DNA of 64,000 nucleotides from Pelecanus crispus (lineage: Eukaryota > Chordata > Aves > Pelecaniformes > Pelecanidae): NCBI RefSeq assembly GCF_030463565.1, contig NC_134644.1:131871388-131935387 (forward strand), in the 5' to 3' direction. Shown here one piece after another: positions 24,390 through 38,700 of this stretch. Positions within the stretch are counted from its first letter, which is position 1, and the number at the start of each line of letters is the position of its first letter. The notes under the pieces are model-generated. The model saw only the letters and a program-made list of their open reading frames with translations. It was not told where the DNA came from and searched no databases. Both the position numbers and the translations under genes were made by a program.

Positions 24390-25412
24390 TGTGGAATGAT
24401 GGATCCAGTTGGTGGCTGGTCACGAGTGGTGTTCCCCAGGGCTCAGTGCTGGGGCCAGTCTTGCTTAATATCTTTATCAATGATCTGGATGAGGGCATCA
24501 AGTGCACCCTCAGTAAGTTTGCAGATGACATCAAGCTGGGTGGGAGTGTCGATCTGCTGGAGGGTAGGCTGGTCCTGCAGAGGGACCTGGACAGGCTGGA
24601 CCGATGGGCCGAGGCCAACTGTATGAGGTTCAACAAGGCCAAGTGCCGGGTCCTGCGCTTGGGTCACAACAACCCCATGCAACACTACAGGCTTGGGGAA
24701 GAGTGGCTGGAAAGCTGCCTGGCCAAAAAGGACCTGGGGGTGTTGGTTGACAGCCGGCTGAACATGATCCAGCAGTGTGCCCAGGTGGCCAAGAAGGCCG
24801 ACAGCATCCTGGCTTGTCTCAGGAATAGTGAGGCCAGCAGGAGCAGGGAGGCGATTGTCCCCCTGTACTCGGCGCTGGTGAGGCCGCACCTGGAATACTG
24901 TGTCCAGTTTTGGGCCCCTCAATACAAGAAAGACATTGAGGTGCTGTAGCGTGTTCAGAGAAGGGCAACAAGGCTGGTGAAGGGTCTGGAGCACAGGCCT
25001 TATGAGGAGCGGCTGAGGGAACTGGGGTTGTTTAGTCTGGAGAAAAGGAGGCTGAGGGGAGACCTTATCACTCTCTACAACTACCTGAAAGGAGGTTGTA
25101 GTGAGGTGGGTGTTGGTCTCTTCTCCCAAGTAACAAGCAATAGGACAAGAGGAAATGGGCTCAAGCTGCACCAGGGGAGGTTTAGATTGGATATTAGGAA
25201 AATTTTCTTCACTGAAAGGGTTGTCAAGCATTGGAACAGGCTGCCGAGGGAAGTGATTGAGTCACTATACCTGGAGGTATTTAAAAGACATGTACATGTA
25301 GCACTTAGGGACATGGTTTAGTGGTGGACTTGGCAATGCTAATACTGGTTTACAGTTAGACTCAATAATCTTAAAGGTGTTTTCCAACCTAAATGATTCT
25401 ATGATTCTATGC
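24390..25412 (+). mobile_element. CR1 retrotransposon, 5'-truncated (plus)
   Basis: It encodes the reverse-transcriptase palm to C-terminus: [21 protein letters not shown], then FADDIKL (the catalytic FADD is kept), then [12 protein letters not shown]. An in-frame TAG follows at 24947-24949, after which the frame continues ([37 protein letters not shown]). The 3' UTR ends in a repeated 'atgattct' octamer. Antisense ORFs over it are shadows. Confidence 0.93.
24396..24949 (+). pseudogene. CR1 ORF2 reverse transcriptase fragment
   Basis: Partial non-LTR reverse transcriptase lacking the endonuclease and N-terminal RT. The frame ends at TAG 24947-24949, where CR1 relatives read on into the C-terminal segment present from 24953. 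The FADD active-site motif is intact, but the element is dead because it is truncated. Confidence 0.85.
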
Positions 25413-28400
25413 TTAACATAAAGTGACCATTTGGGTTTGGAGGCTGGAAAATTTCTTACCTAAAAGAAACTGATTACTTGGTGCTGGTCCAAAAAAGTGC
25501 CTCAGTCTCTTAATACTTGCTAGTGCATCAGTACCAGAACCTAGACAGGATTAGCAATTGCTACTCACCGCATTCTGGAGCAAGTGGTGGCCTTTGTGGG
25601 TCCTTAGGACTGGATCTTATTTCAGCCAGTGATGTTGTAGAGTGATAGGAAGAAATGGCTGTCTTGGAGGTCTCAAGTCTCAACAAGCTGAACTTGAACC
25701 CTTTTTTTTTTCCTTCAGAACTGATATTCTAGAGATATCAAGTACCGATGCTAAAATGTGGGAATCAGGATAGTACCATAGCTGTGGGATTGTTTGCAGG
25801 CAGGCTTGGAAGGAGTAGAAGTGGGAGCTGAGACAAAGAATAAGTATTTTTTATTTTCTAGGAGAGAATGCTTCACTGATGAAGATGAAGGAAATGTAGC
25901 AGATAAATAAAAGGGTAGTGCTTTTTCCTTAGATCCTGAAGGAAACATCCCCCAATAACATTCTTGGAAAGCTGTTAGATGGATGTAATTTGCTGGCTGT
26001 AGATGGTGTGAGGAGCTATATTGCCCAGGCAGGGGAATACAGACATTACATGTGAAAGCTTGTTCTCTTTTTGCCTATGTAAAATGGACGGAGTCAAGCC
26101 GAACTCTGCCAAGGCTGAGAGCTCAAGCCTTAGCCTGTTCTTGCAAATATCGTTTCTGGCCTGGAGGAAAACAGAAAATCACTTGACATTAAGACTTTAT
26201 GGTCTAAAAACTAACTCAGTTCATTTGTCCTGAAGCAGAAGGTGTTGACCTGAGCAACAACACAGAGTACTTACTCCTAGCTCTAGGAAGAGCTCTTTGG
26301 TCCAGATTCAATACTCTGTGTAAGCCATCCCTCTTACATACACAAGATCATGTGAGCCAAGGCTGCTTTGCTACTCAAGACTTCTTATTTCTTTTTCATA
26401 TCCTCAATCTCATTATTCTCCCCTTTCACAGCTGTCAGTGTAGGCCAGCTGGCTCCTAATTCAGCATCTAACTACTGGCAGGGACAGTGGTTCTCAGCCC
26501 ACAAGGCTGGAGACCTTCTAACCACTGCAGCTGGAGTTTGCCACTTGGTGGAAGTGTATACAATACACTTCACTGTACTGTAGGTTTTCATCCTGCCTTC
26601 TTGTCATGCATGCTTTATTAACGGTTTTCAGCAGATCATTTTCAGATAGCAGAGATGTGACAAGTCATCAGGAATTTTTGTGTCTCTTCCAATTTATAAA
26701 GAAACATGGTCTCTAGCAGGTATTCTTCTCTCTCTTTTCTCTATACCTTAATATTTTGCAAGTGTCCTCTGCATTCTGTTCCAATATATCTCCACTCTAC
26801 TGATGTTCGTATCGTTTTCCTTCCCTGCACTGATAGCCTTGAGCTATTTTTGCACCTAGAGGTAGGGGAAATAGAATGAATTTTTCTGCTTAGCTGTAGT
26901 TTGATCAATGCTATATATTCTGAGAAATTACAGTACATAGAGAGGACAGAGTCTTTGCAGATATTTAGATATTAAAAGGTGACAGTCTTTTTGAACATAA
27001 GCACACTGTGTTTTTTATGTTTCATAGGAGGTCAGCCTAGATGCAGGTGAGAAATATATCTGGTGATTTCCCTCCATTCACTCCAGCTTCACAGTGGACT
27101 GTTTAGCCTTCGTGTCAATGGCTGAAAGCTCAATAAGCAGTTGGTTAAGTCAACCAAGAGCTGCATATTGCTTGTAGGATAGAAATACTTAAATTTTGCC
27201 TCTAGACCGTGACAATCATGTCACAACCTGCTGCCAGAAAGTTCAGAGAAGAGGGAGGAAAAAACGATTAATCCCAAAATACACACAGAGGTTCAGAAAC
27301 GTTTACAGTAGTTACACACTATTTTCTGGGTTGCAACACTCATGGGGTGCCCCAGCGAAACCACACATACATACATAGTTTCTCTGATAACTCAGTGACC
27401 TTCTGGGCACAATGAACCAAACCCAGTGCTGGTGTGAGCAGTTAAAATACTAGTGATGACCATAAGTGTACATCTTTTAGCAGGACTGAAGTGTATTTAA
27501 CATACTTGCCCTGTGGTGATGTTACTGACAGACATGTATGCAAATTACATGGCTATTAACTATTATGTGCACCTGAATACATGGTTATTTTCTAAACTCA
27601 TGTACATACAGACACAGTAAAATATGGCCTTATCTCATTAGACACTTTCCTTTCCACGGGGTTGCACAGCTCATACCATAGCTAGACTACAGTCAGGACT
27701 GAGGTCTCCACTTCAGAGCAGTGTGATTGATGGTCCCATTGCTCCTGAATGATTTTGCACCACTTCAAGCATTATTAACCATATTCACCATCAAATCCCA
27801 AAATAAACATTGCAATATAATTCAGGTCCCAATTGTCAAGAGGTTAGGTGGCCTTGCTCTAGTTATTACTTCAGTTAAATACTGTAATAATAGCATTCTA
27901 TAGAATTGCTGTAATAGCAAGCAGTTGAGTGGGTGTATATGTAGCAATTGCCTAAGCGGGTAGAATTTGCACAGATGCAAATGAAGTAGTTGAGCTGTAA
28001 TATGAGTGTGGGTGGCATGCCTCCTTTATACACACTTTCAGCTTGCCAACGCAGGATGTACACACCAAACAAGGCAGCCTTCTGAAGGGCTGAAGGGTCA
28101 TAAAACCTTACAGGAGTGTGGGTTGTGCTGAATGGATCTGTCTAGGATGCTTAATGCTTCAGGAATTTAAAAGTGCTTAACAAGACATTCTTTGGTTTTG
28201 TGGAGGTTTTTTTCCTGTCATCTTCTTGCGTACTACGAAGTAATTTTCATTTGGACGTTTATGAAACTGTAACTTCAAATGCTGTGCCTTAAAATGAAAA
28301 TTTTATAAATGTTTTCTTCTGCATCATTAAGAAAAGGCTATACAAATTACAATCTTGACTAAAGCACAGCAGATAGAAAAGGTTAAGGCCTGTTTGATTT

Positions 28401-31400
28401 TTTTGAGAATCTGAACATTAGAGAACGTTCATAGGGGAATATATTTAAAGACAAACAAGAAAATATTGTAACTTCATTTCAGATTGCAGGAGTGTTTCAT
28501 TCTTAAATAAAACCAGAAAACCCAGCCAGAAATGTGACAAACCTCACTTGTAGGTTGATGAGAAGTCAGAAGCTGTAGTCAAGTTTCTTACTCAGGCAGT
28601 TGTTCTTCTGATATAAAATACAACAGATTAATGCCTGCATAACATCCTTGGTCCAGTGTCACTAAGACATTTGAACCATTTGTTCAGTAAGCCACCCTCT
28701 CACACAGGTAATGGCAAAACATTTGGACTGCTTTATATTTTCATGTATTTGAGACCAGGTTTTACCATCACTGGTAGGCCAGACTTTTCTGTCTCTAGTC
28801 CTGGTAACACAAAGAACTGAATTCAGCCGCACCTGATGGACTTATCCATGGAAGGGCAGTGACAATGACCTCTGGTACCACTCCACAGACAAAAAGGTTG
28901 CTCAATTCTTCTGTTCAAGGAAGTAGAGGAGCAACCCTCTGTGGCCAGAGCAGGACTGGAAGGGATCAGGTCACCTCAGGAGGTGATTCCCTTGCTTAAG
29001 GCAGTGCCTCCTATGTCTGTGTCTTCATAGATGTTTGTCTGCATCGGTCTAATAAAAATCAAGCAATAGAGATTACCCCACAACACTACAAAATTATTAT
29101 TATTTTGTTATGAGTCTTCTGTAAAGCAAACAGATGGTTCAGAAGATAGAGGGTTGGTCTGTGGAGATGGATTGAAAGATGATGAATTAAAGCACTTTAA
29201 TATTCCATTAAAATTAGTAGTAATCACAGATACATATCCATTTTGTTTGTTGCAATTTTAGATGTTTAATTTCTGGCACATGAAAAAAAAAATAGGAGCT
29301 CTTTGGGAGTATGTAAAATGAAGTACACTTTTGTAATAAAACAATAATAAATAATGATTTCAAGTAATTTCACAAAAGCAATGCTATTAACTGAAAGGAA
29401 CCTGGAAAATGGCGAAAAATGACATTTATATTTTAGTAATAAGAAAGTGAATACAAACCGTCTTACTTTCTTAATTAGACTGCTTTAGACCATTTTTCTC
29501 CCCTGCATGTCTTTCAGTCCCGTTTTCCTTTCAGAAAAAGTACCAAAGTGCTTCTTGAACTTAGTTCTTTTTCTGTAGATTTTCAATTTCTAGGTTTTCA
29601 GTGATCAGCCACACTTTGTGCCTGATCAAACTAGGATTTTTCAAGACCTCGCTGGCGAGCAAGGAATTTAATTGCTGATTTACATTACAGTGACTTTATT
29701 CTATCTTAGATTTACCAGTATCTACAGTTACATTTATGGCTGCAATGGCTACTAATAAAAACTTTTTTTAAAAAAATGGTTTTCTAAAATAGAGCCATCC
29801 ATGAAGGAAAAAGTACAACCTTTTGCACAGTCACGTTTCAGAATAGAATGTGAATTTAGTAGACATGCTGCAATGTGTTAAACTACATTCATTTTACTTC
29901 ACTCACTGTGCCACACATCTTTCTAATAACACTGCCGATTCAACAGAGCAGGATCCTTGGTTCTCATCCACATTTGAGCTCATTTTACACTGCTCTATCA
30001 GTGTGAGGTCACCTGAAAAGCTTCTTCCTGTTCATATATCTCTAGGGTTTCTTCACAGTCTTAGAGGCGGGTCTAAAATAAGGATTCTCTAAAAGTATGC
30101 AGTGCATATTTAAAATGCAGTTCATTTTTAAAATATGTATTGTATTTTGACACATATTCATTCCCATGCCCACTGTGTGAATGTGCCTATGCTCAGCCAT
30201 CTGAGATCAAATAACTTGAGTCACAAAAATAATCCTTTTTCTCATATTTTCTTCTGAGGGTATTCTGTAATAAGTACTGCTTCTACCTGTTTGAGGATTG
30301 AACTAATTTCCTTATCCTGTCTGGATACCTAGAGTTTTTTTCCAGAATTCATGAAGTGATTTCCTGGAAGATATTTCTGGATAAGGAGTCTGAGCCACAG
30401 AACAGTCTATTCAAGTCATTGACCAGCAGGAACTAAGGTGGTGTTTCCAGTTACGGATGCTAGCCTTGATTTGGACAAAGCACTTAGATGTAGTTCTGTG
30501 TCTTTTATCCCAGGTTACAGGAAGATAAATAGGAGGTACCAAGTACTGGCCAGAGATACTCTCATGATCAATTGCCAGCTTTGCCTTTGAGAAAATTATG
30601 GCATCTTGGTCAATCCGATATATTCTTGCATGTCACGCTTAAAATTGTACTTGATAATTTAGCATGCGTATTCCCAGAGATTTTATTCTGGATGAAACAG
30701 AAAGAATAATAAGTGGTTTTCATATGAAATTTCACTGTCTTTTACAGTGAGAAATCCCAGGAGTTTGCCTTTTTCTTCCCAAATTACTAGCACAGAACTC
30801 TGTGGTGCTCTTCTGTCCCAACCCACAGATGCCTGACATAATGGCTCAGACAGCTGCTCATCAGCATTCATAGAATGTTTGTTCTTTCCTTGTGAAAGTG
30901 CTCACTAACTATAAAAATGGATCCATGAAACTTATTTAACAAAATACACCAGCTTATCAGTCTTGTGTGTTCTTGGACCTTTCTATCCACTCTTTTCTTT
31001 TTTTTTTTTAATTATCCTAAACTCTTGGTTAGAATTGAAGGAGTCTACTATTTTTTTAGGTCAGTCAAGAACCAAGTCATCTGGTAGCTCATTTGGTAGT
31101 TAACTTAGGCCACTGCATGGCATTTTTGTATTTCAATATTTCCACAAATATATATATATTTCAATATTTTCATATCTAATTATACACAACCTTTTTAAGG
31201 GATTGGCCGACTTGTTCCCATCTGTAAAAGACTGTCACTTGGTAAGGCCTGACGTCAGTATTTGCAGCCTTCCTGGATCCACCTTTTGAGCCCCTGGAAA
31301 TTTATTCATCATTACATGTATTCAGGAAGGTGTTTTTCCGCATGGTAACAGCTGCCATGAGGTTGGAAGAGATGAAGACCAGTGTGGCTGCTTCTTTAAA

Positions 31401-32033
31401 TGTTTGGTTGGGTACCTTTGAGAAAAATTTTTCCCAGACATTAAAATTTAATCAGAGAATTAAATTACCTGTGCTCTTTCCTGAACCTTGCAACTCTGAG
31501 GCTGAGGTGTATACTGCAGATATCAAGAGAGCCATCTCTTTTTACCCCTCAACACTATTTTTTGCAGATGGCCTGGGAAGCTGATCACATTAGCAGCCAA
31601 GAAATCCAGAGGTACAGTCATCTCCACGCCAAGAAAGCATAAATACAGAGCAGATTGCATTGAGGCTTGTTATGACACTGCTAAGGTGGATGGAAGTGTC
31701 CTCTGTCATCACAGCCCATGCCACTAGAGTTCAAGCTCTATCTGTGGCTTCAGTGTACTGAGGATGTATACTGCCATTCTCACATTGCCCACATCCCATC
31801 TGTAACTGCATCCATACTGCTTCCAACCACCCTGCCACTACTGAGCCCTCCAGGAGGACTTCCACTAGTGATAAAGGCTTTTGCATTTCTTATTTGCCAC
31901 AAGGATTATGAAACTCAGTGTGAACAGCTCATGAAGGTCTCCTGTGAAGCTAACATAGACATAAACAGCCACTTGAAAGTAAAAAGAAAGTGACTTCCCC
32001 CAGCTGCAGTCCTTTGAAATGTATTGCCTTTAT
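25413..32033. other. Gene-poor AT-rich stretch
   Basis: No exon, LTR, CR1 or RNA gene recognised over about 6.6 kb. Only short chance ORFs, A/T runs and a small (TA)n at about 31148-31158 were noticed. Confidence 0.4.
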
Positions 32034-32197
32034 AGAATCACAGAATCTTTTAGGTTGGAAAAGACCTTTAAGATCATCCAGTCCAACCATTAACCTACAC
32101 TACCAAGTCCACCACTAAACCAGTTAAGGGCATAGTAGCAATATCATGTTTCCTGGCTTGGTGGCTGGGTTATTTATAATGAAAGTAAAATCTAGGA
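32034..32197 (-). mobile_element. Short element with non-CR1 head and CR1 tail, copy A
   Basis: Read on the minus strand, a head of about 76 bp (TCCTAG-A-TTTTACTTTCAT...) leads into a standard CR1 3' end ('tttagtggtgga', 'ggttggactggatgatcttaaagg', then octamer remnants). The same head, joined at the same point and ending at the same base, recurs at 35284-35455. Flanking sequences differ, so this is a dispersed element and not a local duplication. Confidence 0.6.
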
Positions 32198-34680
32198 TGG
32201 CTATTTAGTTCTTGCCATTCTTCCTTTCTCTTCCAGAATCTGCTAAGAACACGGATTCTGGGATTTTGGCATCAGGAGAGAGTCTGGCTGACGCCAGACA
32301 TTTTACATCCCACGTACCCATGCGGTGGGCATGAAGGGAGCAGGAGGGATCATGACCTACATACTCACTGTAAGACTGAACACTCTTCAAGCTTTGAAGA
32401 GCAGGCACACCAGCGTGCAAACCTGCACATGGATAGCACACCTTCAAGACTCCAGTTACTTTGCTGCTGCGAATACCTAACAGTTGGCATAATCTGGCTA
32501 GTTTTTAATGCAGTAGCAGCTTTGATACAGGATACAGGCTCAGGACTGTCTCATGTCAGAAACAGTCCTAGCTTACTGACCTTTGACAGACAAGGAAAAG
32601 CTTGTTGACCCCTGAAATAACTCTGGTGAAAGATTATAAAAATACCTGTATATTTTTAAATGCTCTGTTATTACCTGTAATTGTTAGGTAAAAGATGAGT
32701 CCTAAAGAGTGCACTCCCTGGTGATTTGGTCACAGTATTACAGATTTCATCTTGAATTAATGTAGTCTTTCAGCTGCTGCCCTAGGTCTTGTGACTACCT
32801 GTCTGTTCTGTGACTCAGTCCCACAGCTGAGATCATTCTTGTTTCCAGCCATCAAGGGTACCGGTTGTCCACATAACTCCAAACCTAACAACTGAAATTG
32901 CAAACAAAACATTGCTCCTGGTACGATGTCTTTACTCCTGTCATCCTCAGGTAGGAAGCTACTGAAATTTTTACCATTTATACTTGAGAGCATGTAGTTG
33001 AATTAATGAATCAAAGAGTACCTGAAAAAAAGATGTCCTTTTTAATTCCCTGACTCAGGATAAGTACACTAAAAATACATTTTGTTATGTTCTTTTAATT
33101 TTATTCTTATTCATTTTCTTTGTAGTCTTATTATACATTTCTTACATATTTTATACATCTGATACATTTCTTAAGGTACTCATAAAAATAGAGGATATTT
33201 GCTGAGATGTGTCTGCAGTTAAGTGCAGCTGTCATTACACTGATGTTTTCTACAACATCATGATCTATACATAGTTATATAGCCTACTGAGTTAATAGGA
33301 GTTTCAGAAGTTCTGCTTTATAGTAATATAGTCCAAAGACCCCTAACAAAACACTTGTCTCCTATACCCTGTAGGGTTATCAGAACAGCTTCTTTGTCTG
33401 AATCATTCACCCAACAAGAGAGTTCTCCTAAATATGCAGCTGAAAGTAGCTGATAAGAAAAAAAAAAAAAGGCAGATTTTTATTTTCTTATTTTTCTCGC
33501 CTCAGTGGTGTGCCTCCGTGCAATGATGCCTCAGTGAAAAAGCATCTCCTGACCACCACAAATGTGGCCACTATGAGAAGCTGTTTAAAGTCAGGGATCT
33601 TCTTCGAGATTCAAACTCCTTTTGTATCCTGGTCAGAACTTACCAGGATCATTAAAGTAAAAGTGAGAGAACAAACCATTAACTGATTTCACATCTGTGG
33701 GTCAAGACCATCTTTGAAACCAATAGGAGTGCCATTTATCTAGACACTATAAGTTGTAGAGCTGATATTAAAGTCATAGTTCATAAACAGTTTAATCAAA
33801 GTTATAACAAATAATTAACTTGTCCATTAACACCACCCAGATGTGGAAATAATCTTATAAACCATCCTGGGTAGAGCAATGCCTGTAAATAATGTTGTGT
33901 AACAGTTGACATTATATAGAGCCTTTCTGCATCAGTATTTTTCTTTATATATTTTATATATGTCTAGATACAGACTGAGCTTTTGGGTTTTGTTCTTTTT
34001 CTAAAAACAGTTTCATAAAAAACCCAATTTAATAATAAGTTTTTAGAAGAACAACAGTGATGTTAAAAACAAAAGGATTTTTAGTACCTTTAGTGCCTCA
34101 ATGTATCTGCACCCACTTGCACCAACTCATATGAGCGTCCTATGAGAGGAAAATTATGCCATGTTCATCTACAAAAGAGATCAGCTAATGTTGCAGTAGT
34201 GAGCCTAAGATTGGTAATTTGTGATTTTACATTAGCAAATCTTAATGTCCTTTCTGTTTAGTGCTTGTTTGTATAAATTACTTGTAAATGATGCAAAACC
34301 AGATTAAAAGGTCCTAAGTGTTTTACATGCATTACAGTTCTTCAGACAATCTCAGCACCTTGGCTGGCAGAATCTTCCCTGTCTAAATATATCTAGGCTT
34401 GAATTAGTAAAAGTGCATTTTTAAAGTTGCTCTTTGACTACCACTTCCGTGATGGGTTCGCAGATTTTTCTGACAAGTTAATTTAAATATATCTGTAATT
34501 TCCTCAATAATTGCATAGCCATAATACACAGAGTTGTTTTGCTTCCTTCTCTTCCCCAAAATGTGTCTTACTGATTTCTGGTTTTGGGGACTTTTTTTAA
34601 GTCTTCTTTGCATTTTATAACTGTGGTTTTAATAAGTTATTTCAGATAGGCAGTATTCAGTTCTTGAGATACGTGTTCAT
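32198..34680. other. Intergenic, no gene recognised
   Basis: AT-rich sequence with only short chance ORFs and an A-run near 33460. No repeat family recognised. Confidence 0.4.
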
Positions 34681-34716
34681 GCAGCCTTCATGGCTGCCTT
34701 CATGGCTGCCTTCATG
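34681..34716 (+). repeat. Three tandem copies of a 12-bp unit
   Basis: The unit GCTGCCTTCATG is repeated three times; the first copy has one mismatch (GCAGCC). Confidence 0.85.
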
Positions 34717-35283
34717 GACCATCATGCAGCTCCACTAAGTGACAAGACACTGGTCTCAGTCCTTGCATTCCTGGAAAGTAATAATTACTCCAGAAGGTCA
34801 GTGGCATTAGCCTCTATGAAACGGACAACATATATTCTCGAAGAGTATAGATCTCCAAATATAATTTGTGGAAGGTTATAATATTACATTTCATTCATGA
34901 TTGCTTAAAAGATTTTTGAGTTTGATTTTTTTTTGGTCATCCTGGCAGTTTCTCAAGCAAGGTTCTTGATAAAGAGCAACTGATGGACTGATCTTACACA
35001 TCTCTTGATATATCAGTAGAAGAGAAACCAAGTGAATGGTGACATTTTGCATGGATGTTTCTTCTCCAACATGTAATTTGTTATCAGAAGTGTGAACACA
35101 GTTCCCTCAGTTTTCACAAGCTAAATCTGGATTGCATTGTTAACTTCTTGATAAAAGGCAATTTCAGAACTTTTTTTTTAAATCATCTATAAATTCACAT
35201 CCTCACTTCTCACACTATTATTTTTCTTTAGCAGTTATGATCAGGAATGAGATTAATTTCTGTTGAAAATATCTTTAAAGTTA

Positions 35284-35455
35284 GAATCATAGAATCATAG
35301 AATCATTTAGGTTGGAAAAGACCTTTAAGATCATCCAGTCCAACCATTAACCTAACATTACCAAGTGCACCACTAAACCAATTAAGGGTAGAGTAGCAAC
35401 CTCACGCCTCCTTGCTTGGTGGCTGGATCATTTATAATGAAAGTAAAAACTAGGA
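35284..35455 (-). mobile_element. Short element with non-CR1 head and CR1 tail, copy B
   Basis: Same structure as copy A at 32034-32197. By eye the 76-bp heads differ at about 12 positions with no indels. The CR1 tail with octamers ('agaatcatagaatcatagaatca' on the plus strand) is better preserved. The head end abuts the 3' tail of another CR1 at 35456, as if inserted into its octamer tail. Confidence 0.6.
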
Positions 35456-35712
35456 ATCATTAAGATTGGAAAGGACCTCTAAGATCATCATTCCAATCAT
35501 CAACACAACACCACCATGCCCACTAAACCATGTCCCCAAGTGCCACGTCTACCTGTTTTTTGAACACTTCCAGGGATGGTGACTCCACCACCTCTCTGGG
35601 CAGCCTGTTCCAATGCTTGACTACCCTTTCTGTGAAGAAATTTTTCCTAATATCCAATCTAAACCTCCCCTGATGCAGCTTGAGGCCATTTCTTCTTGTC
35701 CTAATCTGTTCT
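35456..35712 (-). mobile_element. CR1 3' end (minus)
   Basis: The minus strand encodes [20 protein letters not shown], then [18 protein letters not shown] and DVALGDMV, the CR1 C-terminus. A short 3' UTR follows. It is 5'-truncated at about 35712. Confidence 0.88.
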
Positions 35713-38700
35713 GTAATCAGAATTTCAATATTGGTGCGGTATGAGGTTTTTGTACACAGCTCCACTTTCTTTTGCTTTCCTTCTTGAAGAATACTGTTTT
35801 GATTTGTAAATTCTCTCTTCCTTGTAATTTAATAATAATTAATTTAATGGTAAGTATTTTTTATTGCCTTTTTTCTTCTCAGTAAATAGCATTAAAAATT
35901 AATTGCTCAGTAAAAGCAAACACAGACATCTTACTCAGGAGTACAGATAAGAGCCAATTCATTTGCCATATGAACAAACCACATCAGAGTTTTGAACAAA
36001 TAAACCCAAACAGAAAAAAGCAACAAGCAATTATTTTCTTTTTTTTAAAAATGGGATTTTTAACATTTGGCAAAAAGTTTGATCTGGTTGATAATTTTTT
36101 CTGCTCAAAGAATATATGCAAGCTGAGTTGTGCTTCCTCGGTGGTTTCCTTTTTATATTTTTCCTTGGCCTGTAGAAAAACTGCAAGAGACATGAGGCTA
36201 CCTGATTCCTCAGAAGTGCTTCAAAATCCAATGTCTTCTGTCCATGGGGGACCTACAGTCACCATGGCCAGGGAGAACAAAGACCCTGAGGTACACCTAG
36301 TGATTTTCTTTACCCAGGCAAGAAGAGTAATGTGTCTGATGGAATGCTTTTATCCCATCCAGCCTTATTCAGATGAGAGAAAAATTTTGCAGCTAGTCCA
36401 GAGTGGATATCTCTTTGACAGCCCCAAACCTTAGTACTGTAACATTCTCTATTCAAACTCTGAATTTTAGCCAAAGGGCATAAAGCTTATTGAAAAGCGA
36501 TCAGAATTTTATCTATATTGAAGAGTTTAAAAACTACAGGGATCAAATATGTCCAACAGTAACACACTGTAACTTCATCTCTCCTTCTCTTACTCCTTAA
36601 AATATGCCATTTCTTCAACCACCTTTTAAAATGTATCTGTTTCTGGCTATGCACTGAATTAACTACTCTTCTAATTCTGTTTTCAGATATCTCCCTTTTG
36701 ATTGTCAAAGTCTTGTGAGGGGTTCAGAATAGTAGTTCACAGCCTTTTGGATTCTGGTAGCTAATTCAAGCAGGAGATGAGTCAGTAACCAACCACAGTT
36801 GGTTCACTAGGGGACATCCTTCTTGAGAAAAGCAAGATGTCCAAAAGGTAGTCTGTGTGTCCAAATCAAACTTGCTTTGTTGCAACATCTTTTTCTCAAG
36901 CCTTCCCAATGGTTAAGTTTCCTCCATCTGTTTTATCAAGAACAGCTGGATCAAACAAATCTAAACATGTAAAATTAGGTGGGATAAGTATTGTTGACTT
37001 CCTGTTTCACTTGTGCTGTGTTCAGCAGAGATGAAATTTGTACTCTCCAGGAAAATAAACAAGCCTTCAGTGTGAAGAAAAACCCTAATAGGAACAAGCT
37101 ACTCAACTCCCATTTGTAATATAAAAGCACAGAACTGAAAAGAATAATGGGGGCAAATCCAGTCTCCAGAAATCTCAGGTACAGGCAGATGGCTACTGAA
37201 GAAGCCCGCAGAGCATCTACTCCACTTGCAATGGCACATGATGCTTCCACATCACCAAGCTTATAATTTTAATAAGAGGTCACGAGCCATAGCAATTAAA
37301 TGTCACAGGATAACAGGACAGATTAAGGGAGTTGTCAATGACAGAGTTTTCTACAACAAGAAGGAATTTGTTGAAGAAAACTCCCAGATGGTGGAAAAAA
37401 CCTGTTGTCCCTGCAAAACTGACTTAGGGAAAAATTCTTTGTTGACTGCAGTTCTGGCAAAATGGATTAATGCTGAGCACATAAGCAGTATACACCACAA
37501 ACACACCTTGGCAGTTTTAATGTCAATAGAAACACAAAGAGATTTTGTCCTGCAAGCCTGGGGTTAGAAAAGAGGAGGAAAGATTAGGAAAGAGGGGGGA
37601 AGAGCCTCCTGCCCTGCTCCAAAGACAAGCAGCAGAAGCCAACACATGAGATCAATATAATGTTTGCATTCTGTTACACAAATGTAAATAAAAGTCTCTC
37701 TTGCTTGCCCTTCTGGAGGTAGTAACAGATACAATATATAAGAACTTAATCTTTTCTCCAAGGAACTTCTATATAATCTTTCCAAAAATGTTTCAAATTC
37801 AGTTTTAAAACCCTTTAGGTTTTTCATACTCAGGACTCTATTTAGGACATTATTCCAGAACTTGGTCTTCAGATATGGTTTCCAGTTTACATGTATTTAC
37901 TACCAAGATAAGCATTTTATCTTGTACCAATATTGTCCCTTAACTTAAACAAATCTCCTTCATGTTTAAATGTGGGGTTTTTTTCCTTTATTTAATCTAG
38001 GTCAAAAGGTCATATACTTTAAGCAGATTAAATTTAATTCCTCACCCTTCCTTCTGTTTTACCTCAGCCTCTCTGGTGATAACCAGTGTATTGCAACTGG
38101 CTGCAACATTTGCTTCGACCTGTGTGTTGCTAGTAGATTTTTGTTATCAATCTGCCTATATATCTTGGGGCAGATATTGAGGCAACTTGGTCTATATTTG
38201 GTTAGAATTTTTTTCTTGAAAGCCAGATGAAATTTCATCTGATCCCTTCCCAGCAACTTCTCCACTCGCATCTGATGCTATTTGCCAGTGGTGTGTCCTA
38301 TGCCACTTCTCCCTCTTTTCTCTCTTCTTCAGAGTCTGTTTTACCCCGGCGTAAAACCTGAATAGTATTGAAAAGCACAGGACTGAGAACCCAGTTATGC
38401 TGAGTACCAGATAAACACAAAAAGGTCTGCACCTGATCCAGAGAGCAAATGGAAGTCATTATCAGAGAAAACACCAGGGGAAGTAATAATAGTAATAGAC
38501 CTTTTAGTAGGCCAAATTAAACATTATATATTAAGTTTCTATCCGAGTTAGGCCACAAGGCAACGTTAAAGTAGAGAAAACCAAAGGAAGTAGCTGTAAG
38601 CAAGAATTGTAGAAATGGTGGACTTCTCCCCTCTGGTAGAACTGACTACAGGGTATAACATTAGACTGGTTTAGATAACCACAGAGTAACAAAATTACGT

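Noticed and set aside
24443..25231. 262-residue minus-strand ORF
   Set aside because: Antisense shadow of the CR1 reverse transcriptase read on the plus strand.
35970..36434. 154-residue plus-strand ORF
   Set aside because: AT-rich chance frame with no domain, and Phe/Lys runs come from homopolymers.
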